Shown here piece by piece: positions 45,122 to 48,590 of a stretch of DNA of 48,590 nucleotides. The DNA is from Alphaproteobacteria bacterium (GTDB lineage: Bacteria; Pseudomonadota; Alphaproteobacteria; Rhizobiales; JAKIUO01). Numbering within the stretch: position 1 is the first letter of the stretch; each line of letters begins with the position of its first letter. The notes beneath the pieces are model-generated. The model did no database searches. It saw only the letters and a program-made list of their open reading frames with translations, and had not been told where the DNA came from. Both the position numbers and the translations under genes were made by a program. Where the stretch lies: contig JAJRRW010000090.1 of NCBI GenBank assembly GCA_024279115.1, forward strand, positions 1 to 48,590. The letters are read 5' to 3'.

Positions 45122-45271
45122 CATCTTTCATCCACAATGCCAAAACCCACTTGAATGTGCAAGTTTTCGAACATCTGATCACACAATATTGTTTATCAAT
45201 TGGGGCGAATTAAGGGTCGCTCGACAGGCACTTGTATCAAGTTACCAGGATCGTTGTATATCTATCACAAC

Positions 45272-45297
45272 AAAGCCCCGGATAATCCGGGGCTTTT
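45272..45297 (-). terminator. Rho-independent terminator of ldtR
   Basis: AAAGCCCCGGA-TAA-TCCGGGGCTTTT. On the minus strand the stem ends in GGGGCTTTGTTG, about 65 bases after the ldtR stop. The T run is better on the plus strand, but no plus-strand gene ends here. Confidence 0.75.
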
Positions 45298-45360
45298 CCA
45301 CATTGATCGCTGAGTTGTATTTACGAACAGGCCAGAAAACCTGCCGTGAACATCCAGGAC

Positions 45361-45873
45361 CTAAAGCTTGAACCTGATCTGATCATGCCAGAAACGCTCC
45401 AGCCGCAACATCATCTCGTTCATGTTCGACAAGTCATGAAAGGCGAGGCCGCCAATGGTTTCCACTGCTTGTAGCTGGCGGTCATAAAGCTCATCAATAC
45501 TTTGACAAACGCCTTTTCCCATCGCCGTCAAGCGAATATGAATAGATCGACGATCGCGCTGCGAACGGTTTTGTTCGATAAAGCCGCCCTGTATCAGCTT
45601 CTTGAGATTATAGGAGACATTGGAGCCAAGATAGAACCCCCTCGCCCGCAATTCACCAGCGGTCAGTTGGTTATCGCCGATATTATACAAGAGCAAAGCC
45701 TGTACGGCACTGATGTCCCATTTTCCATCGCGCTCGAACTCGTCGCGAATGACGTCGAGCAATAATCGGTGCAGCCGTTCCAGATGTCGCAGCATTTGCA
45801 GGTAAACCGGTTTAAACTCGTTCTGCACAACCTCATCATCAGCCGGCAAGACACAATCAACAACCATAGTCAT
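45361..45873 (-). CDS. ldtR: MarR-family regulator, LdtR type
   Basis: About 170 residues of winged-helix MarR fold. The core reads LRHLERLHRLLLDVIRDEFERDGKWDISAVQALLLYNIGDNQLTAGELRARGFYLGSNVSYNLKKLIQGGFIEQNRSQRDRRSIHIRLT, which closely matches my memory of LdtR from Liberibacter and Sinorhizobium. There LdtR activates the L,D-transpeptidase gene ldtP and responds to small molecules. The recognition helix region is GSNVSYNLKKL and the wing RSQRDRRS. Start: ATG 45873 (MTMVVDCVLP) follows GAGGGGTG; ATG 45909 lacks a site. The target gene lies 420 bases downstream on the same strand, behind a terminator. Confidence 0.88.
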   Translation of the reverse strand: MTMVVDCVLPADDEVVQNEFKPVYLQMLRHLERLHRLLLDVIRDEFERDGKWDISAVQALLLYNIGDNQLTAGELRARGFYLGSNVSYNLKKLIQGGFIEQNRSQRDRRSIHIRLTAMGKGVCQSIDELYDRQLQAVETIGGLAFHDLSNMNEMMLRLERFWHDQIRFKL

Positions 45874-45958
45874 GGAAACAACACCCCTCACAACGCAACA
45901 CAAAAGCAACTCTCGATAATATAGTGAACAAATTCTAACCGCTGCTTAAGCTTGTTGG

Positions 45959-47035
45959 TTAATGAGACATTAATTGACCTGTCTCATCCCTGGCAGGCAG
46001 ATTGAGCTGTCCCCAATTATTCTCGAACAGTGCTGCGAGCCTGGTTTTTGATACATCAGCGATGTTTTCGGGATTCCATTGCGGTGACTTATCCTTGTCG
46101 ATAATCAAGGCGCGGATGCCCTCGTAGAAATCTTGTTGCCGGAGCAGATTGCAAACCACGCCATATTCCATTTGCAGAGCCGCCCGCAGGCTCATAGTCC
46201 GGCCCTTTTTCCAAAGCCTGAGTGCCAGGTGAAGAGAGGTTGGCGATTTTGCCCGCAACTCTTCCAGCACGCGAAGCGACCAGCCATCGCTCTTGTCACC
46301 AAGCGCCTTGGCGCGTTCGAATATTTCTTCAAGGGTGGAGGCTGAAAACACCGCCTCGATCCAGCCGGCCAGCCTTGGCAACTCTCCCTTGCCAGGATCA
46401 TTGTGGAGCTCATCGAGCAGGCTATCAACGGGTTGTCCTTCGCCAATCGCTTGCTTGATGTCCGGGTAATGTTTCTCATCGATGATGTGGGTGACAAGAC
46501 CAAGCTGATGGGCGTCAGCTCGATTGATCGACCGCCCGGTCAAGGCGAGATAGAGCCCGGTGGCGTAAGGAAGGTGACCCAGAAACCAGCTGGCACCAAT
46601 ATCAGGTATAAATCCAATGGCCGTCTCGGGCATGGCCAGTGAGAATTTGGGGCCCGCCACCCGATGCGTTCCATACAGGCTAATACCAACGCCGCCGCCA
46701 AGCACCAATCCGTTTATCAAGGAAATATGGGGCTTTGTAAACAAATCGAGCTGCCAGTTATATTCATATTCCCGGCGTAAAAACGCCCCCGCAAGCTTGG
46801 GGTCTTGCTGGCCGCGCTCGTGCACCTCGCGAATATCTCCGCCAGCACAAAAAACCTTGTCTGCGGCACTCTCCAGCACCACCCCATATATTTCAGGATC
46901 CTCTTGCCAGTCAGCAAGTGTGCTGGCCAATTCGCCAAACATCTCATAAGACAGCGCATTGAGAGCGCCTGGCCGATTGAGAGTGAGCAATCCTGCTCGG
47001 TTGTTCTTTTTGACAAGGAGATGCTTATCGCCCAT
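45959..47035 (-). CDS. 3-Hydroxyisobutyryl-CoA hydrolase (enoyl-CoA hydratase family)
   Basis: 358 residues of crotonase fold. Features: NRPGALNALSYEMF near the start, the oxyanion-hole sequence FCAGGDIREVHERG near residue 62, INGLVLGGGVGISLYGTHRVA, and AMPETAIGFIPDIGASWFLG with the Glu/Asp pair of the hydrolase group. The C-terminal extension DFYEGIRALIIDKDKSPQWNPENI separates it from plain enoyl-CoA hydratases. It acts in valine breakdown, freeing 3-hydroxyisobutyrate. Start ATG 47035 follows TTGAGGTTATA. It is not flanked by other valine-catabolic genes. Confidence 0.9.
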   Translation of the reverse strand: MGDKHLLVKKNNRAGLLTLNRPGALNALSYEMFGELASTLADWQEDPEIYGVVLESAADKVFCAGGDIREVHERGQQDPKLAGAFLRREYEYNWQLDLFTKPHISLINGLVLGGGVGISLYGTHRVAGPKFSLAMPETAIGFIPDIGASWFLGHLPYATGLYLALTGRSINRADAHQLGLVTHIIDEKHYPDIKQAIGEGQPVDSLLDELHNDPGKGELPRLAGWIEAVFSASTLEEIFERAKALGDKSDGWSLRVLEELRAKSPTSLHLALRLWKKGRTMSLRAALQMEYGVVCNLLRQQDFYEGIRALIIDKDKSPQWNPENIADVSKTRLAALFENNWGQLNLPARDETGQLMSH

Positions 47036-47099
47036 TTATAACCTCAATATTTGTCTTCATTACACACCATCAGGGTGTCAAAGCTATACAAGGTCCCGT

Positions 47100-48401
47100 A
47101 TGAACTGCATAGACCAACATATCGCAGCAAAGCAATTTGATTTGCGAACAGACCTGCTGCGCTATTGTTTGCCCGTACTTGCCCTCTTCCTATTTGCTGG
47201 CGCCATTGTTGCCACCCCGACCCCAGCCACCGCAGGCCCGCAATTTTCCATTCCCGACCTGCAATCCTTACAAAGAAAATTCCAGAAACGAAGACGGCAC
47301 AATCAGGATCGGCAACGAGAATATCGTGATGATGAGCCGCAATCCTGGCGCGAAGATACGCTGCCAGGTTCGCCGCCTCCCCTGCCATACCGCAATCCCC
47401 GTTTTGCGCAAACGCAAAAGTTCCTTGGCTCCCTCACTCTTCAAGAACCAGAAGGGCAAAAGCGGGCGCGCAAAGCCGAACAGGTGGTGCGAGCCAACAC
47501 AATCCGTGCAAAAAGCAATGCCTCATCGAAGAGCGGTACCACGGAAAATAATTTCAGAGCAGCATCCAAAACGTCACGATCCGGCATTACCCCAACCAGA
47601 TGGACGCGCCCCCAGGACAATGAGCCTGACCGCTTGCGCGAAATTCCAGCTCCCCCCCGCCCGGCTCCCCCCCGTAGTAACGAGCCCACCCGAAATGAGT
47701 CTCCCCGTATCGAGCTTCCCCAGCCCGCAAGAATAGAAGAGCGGCGATCCAAAGATCAACTGGCACTCATACTCCCCTCCGCGCCGCCTTTGCCAATCCG
47801 CAAACCGCGCCGTCATCCCTCGCAAATCGTTGAGGACGACTGGTCAATATCTGTCATTGAAAGCGCCAATCAGCAATGCGTTACACTGGGTATCGAAATC
47901 AAACCATTGCCGCCTGTTAAAAAAGGTCTGTGTGGCAACCCTGCTCCCATTCTTTTACCGATCATTGGCGTTGCGAGCGTGCGCCCCGCCGCCACCTTGT
48001 CTTGTCCCATGGCCGCCAATCTGGCCCGCTGGTTCTCCTTGTCCGTGCAGCCACTGGCCCTCAAGCATTTTGGAAAAAAGGTGCAACAGATCAGAAATGT
48101 CTCCTCTTACGTGTGCCGCAATCGCTATGGAGATACCAATACCCGCATCAGTGAACATGCCTATGCCAATGCGCTGGATATTGCCCATTTCGAATTGCAG
48201 GGAGGAGAGAAAGTCTCGGTGCTCAAAGACTGGCCCGCTATTGAGGGCGAGCCAAGCCAGAAAAGCGCGTTTTTGCGCGCCGTTCACAAATCCGCCTGTG
48301 AACATTTTGGCACGGTACTTGGCCCCGATGCCAACGCCGCCCACAAAGACCATTTCCATCTCGACAATGCCCCGCGCAAACGCAGCAATTATTGCAGATA
48401 G
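47100..48401 (+). CDS. Extensin-like secreted protein with a Pro/Arg-rich linker
   Basis: 433 residues. A hydrophobic N-terminal segment (LLRYCLPVLALFLFAGAIVATP, about 20-41) acts as a signal or anchor. A long disordered Arg/Pro/Ser region follows (about 55-270), with IPAPPRPAPPRSNEPTRNES. The C-terminal extensin-like domain (about 275-433) has six or more cysteines and the family motifs NVSSYVCRNR, ISEHAYANALDIAHFEL, FLRAVHKSACEHFGTVLGPDANAAHKDHFHLD. That domain looks like a metal peptidase/amidase fold by its H-x-D and H-x-H residues, but its activity is unproved. The ribosome site before ATG 47100 is weak (AAGGTC). It is divergent from the hydrolase gene. Confidence 0.85.
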   Translation: MNCIDQHIAAKQFDLRTDLLRYCLPVLALFLFAGAIVATPTPATAGPQFSIPDLQSLQRKFQKRRRHNQDRQREYRDDEPQSWREDTLPGSPPPLPYRNPRFAQTQKFLGSLTLQEPEGQKRARKAEQVVRANTIRAKSNASSKSGTTENNFRAASKTSRSGITPTRWTRPQDNEPDRLREIPAPPRPAPPRSNEPTRNESPRIELPQPARIEERRSKDQLALILPSAPPLPIRKPRRHPSQIVEDDWSISVIESANQQCVTLGIEIKPLPPVKKGLCGNPAPILLPIIGVASVRPAATLSCPMAANLARWFSLSVQPLALKHFGKKVQQIRNVSSYVCRNRYGDTNTRISEHAYANALDIAHFELQGGEKVSVLKDWPAIEGEPSQKSAFLRAVHKSACEHFGTVLGPDANAAHKDHFHLDNAPRKRSNYCR

Positions 48402-48444
48402 TTGCGGTTAAGTTTTATCTCACTGCTAAAGCACTGCTTTCTTA

Positions 48445-48590
48445 TCTCCCGGCTGATCTTCGCTGCGCTCAGGCCTCCGATGGGCGCGCAAGCGCGGCGC
48501 GTAGTCACGCTTGCCTCCCGTCGGTCGGAATTCTTTGCAATCTCACGGCTGATCTTCGCTGCGCTCAGGCCTCCGATGGGCGCGCAAGCG
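48445..48590. repeat. 50-bp direct repeat with 96-bp period at the window end
   Basis: The unit starting TCTC(C/A)CGGCTGATCTTCGC and ending GGGCGCGCAAGCG occurs at 48445-48494 and 48541-48590 with one mismatch. The spacer contains ACGCTTGCCTCCCGTCGG, an imperfect inverse of the unit's CCGATGGGCGCGCAAGCG. The second copy touches the window edge, so the array may be longer. Confidence 0.9.

Larger units (their letters stand above)
44941..45271. other. Upstream region of the L,D-transpeptidase gene
   Basis: This stretch is the promoter side of the transpeptidase gene, between it and the ldtR terminator. It contains two ATGTG-type palindromes (45051-45066 and 45106-45121) and another imperfect dyad (ACTTG-N6-CAAGT, 45149-45164). 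The ribosome site GGAG...TTGGGGTC precedes ATG 44940. I see no gene. Confidence 0.6.

Overview
The window looks like a chromosomal segment of an alphaproteobacterium, most likely Hyphomicrobiales (Rhizobiales). The indications are a C4-pathway 5-aminolevulinate synthase, a SoxZ end, an LdtR-type MarR regulator beside an L,D-transpeptidase, an alphaproteobacterial DksA with a degenerate zinc finger, and a 105-bp intergenic repeat that resembles the palindromic repeats of many Rhizobiales. The flagellar genes follow a Caulobacter-like plan (fliX divergent from flgI; flgF-flgG-flgA-flgH; fliL-fliM; flaF next to a flagellin). The genus cannot be decided from the sequence. No tRNA, rRNA, CRISPR array, transposase or prophage gene was recognised.

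Layout. 1-600: the 3' end of soxZ, a terminator and a small dual-CDGSH iron-sulphur protein. 629-5732: a branched-chain amino-acid ABC transporter (livH, livM, livG, livF, livK) whose binding-protein gene has a single-base frameshift. 5.9-9.5 kb (minus strand): Fe/Mn superoxide dismutase, an HMCES/YedK-type abasic-site protein and ComEC. 9.9-12.8 kb: gltX and gltA. 12.85-18.07 kb (minus): pgsA, uvrC, a ceramidase-family membrane protein and an ABC-F ATPase. 18.6-20.3 kb: a two-gene ABC-2 exporter. 20.8-23.9 kb: rlmE and ppx/gppA, divergent from rlmB.

23.9-41.1 kb is a flagellar region. The minus-strand set is fliL, fliM, a DUF6468-type gene, motE and a 1259-residue secreted beta-domain/TPR protein of unknown function. 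The plus-strand set is flgF, flgG, flgA and flgH behind a good sigma-54 promoter. dksA and fliX (minus) then precede flgI, a FlgJ-type rod-binding gene and an FlgN-like gene behind a second sigma-54 promoter. A large flagellin with an alanine-rich insert and flaF end the region. The promoters plus fliX imply a sigma-54/FlbD-type hierarchy, although flbD, rpoN and flbT are not in the window.

41.1-48.6 kb: a DjlA-like co-chaperone, a small conserved gene, hemA, an L,D-transpeptidase with an in-frame amber stop right after its signal peptide, its probable regulator ldtR, a 3-hydroxyisobutyryl-CoA hydrolase, an extensin-like secreted protein, and a direct repeat that runs off the window end.

Most notable: the two gene lesions (livK, the L,D-transpeptidase), the large uncharacterised flagellar-operon protein, the repeated acidic/tryptophan N-terminus of FliM, the paired sigma-54 promoters, two ATGTG-type palindromes upstream of the L,D-transpeptidase, and several dispersed repeat families, one copy of which supplies the dksA stop codon.
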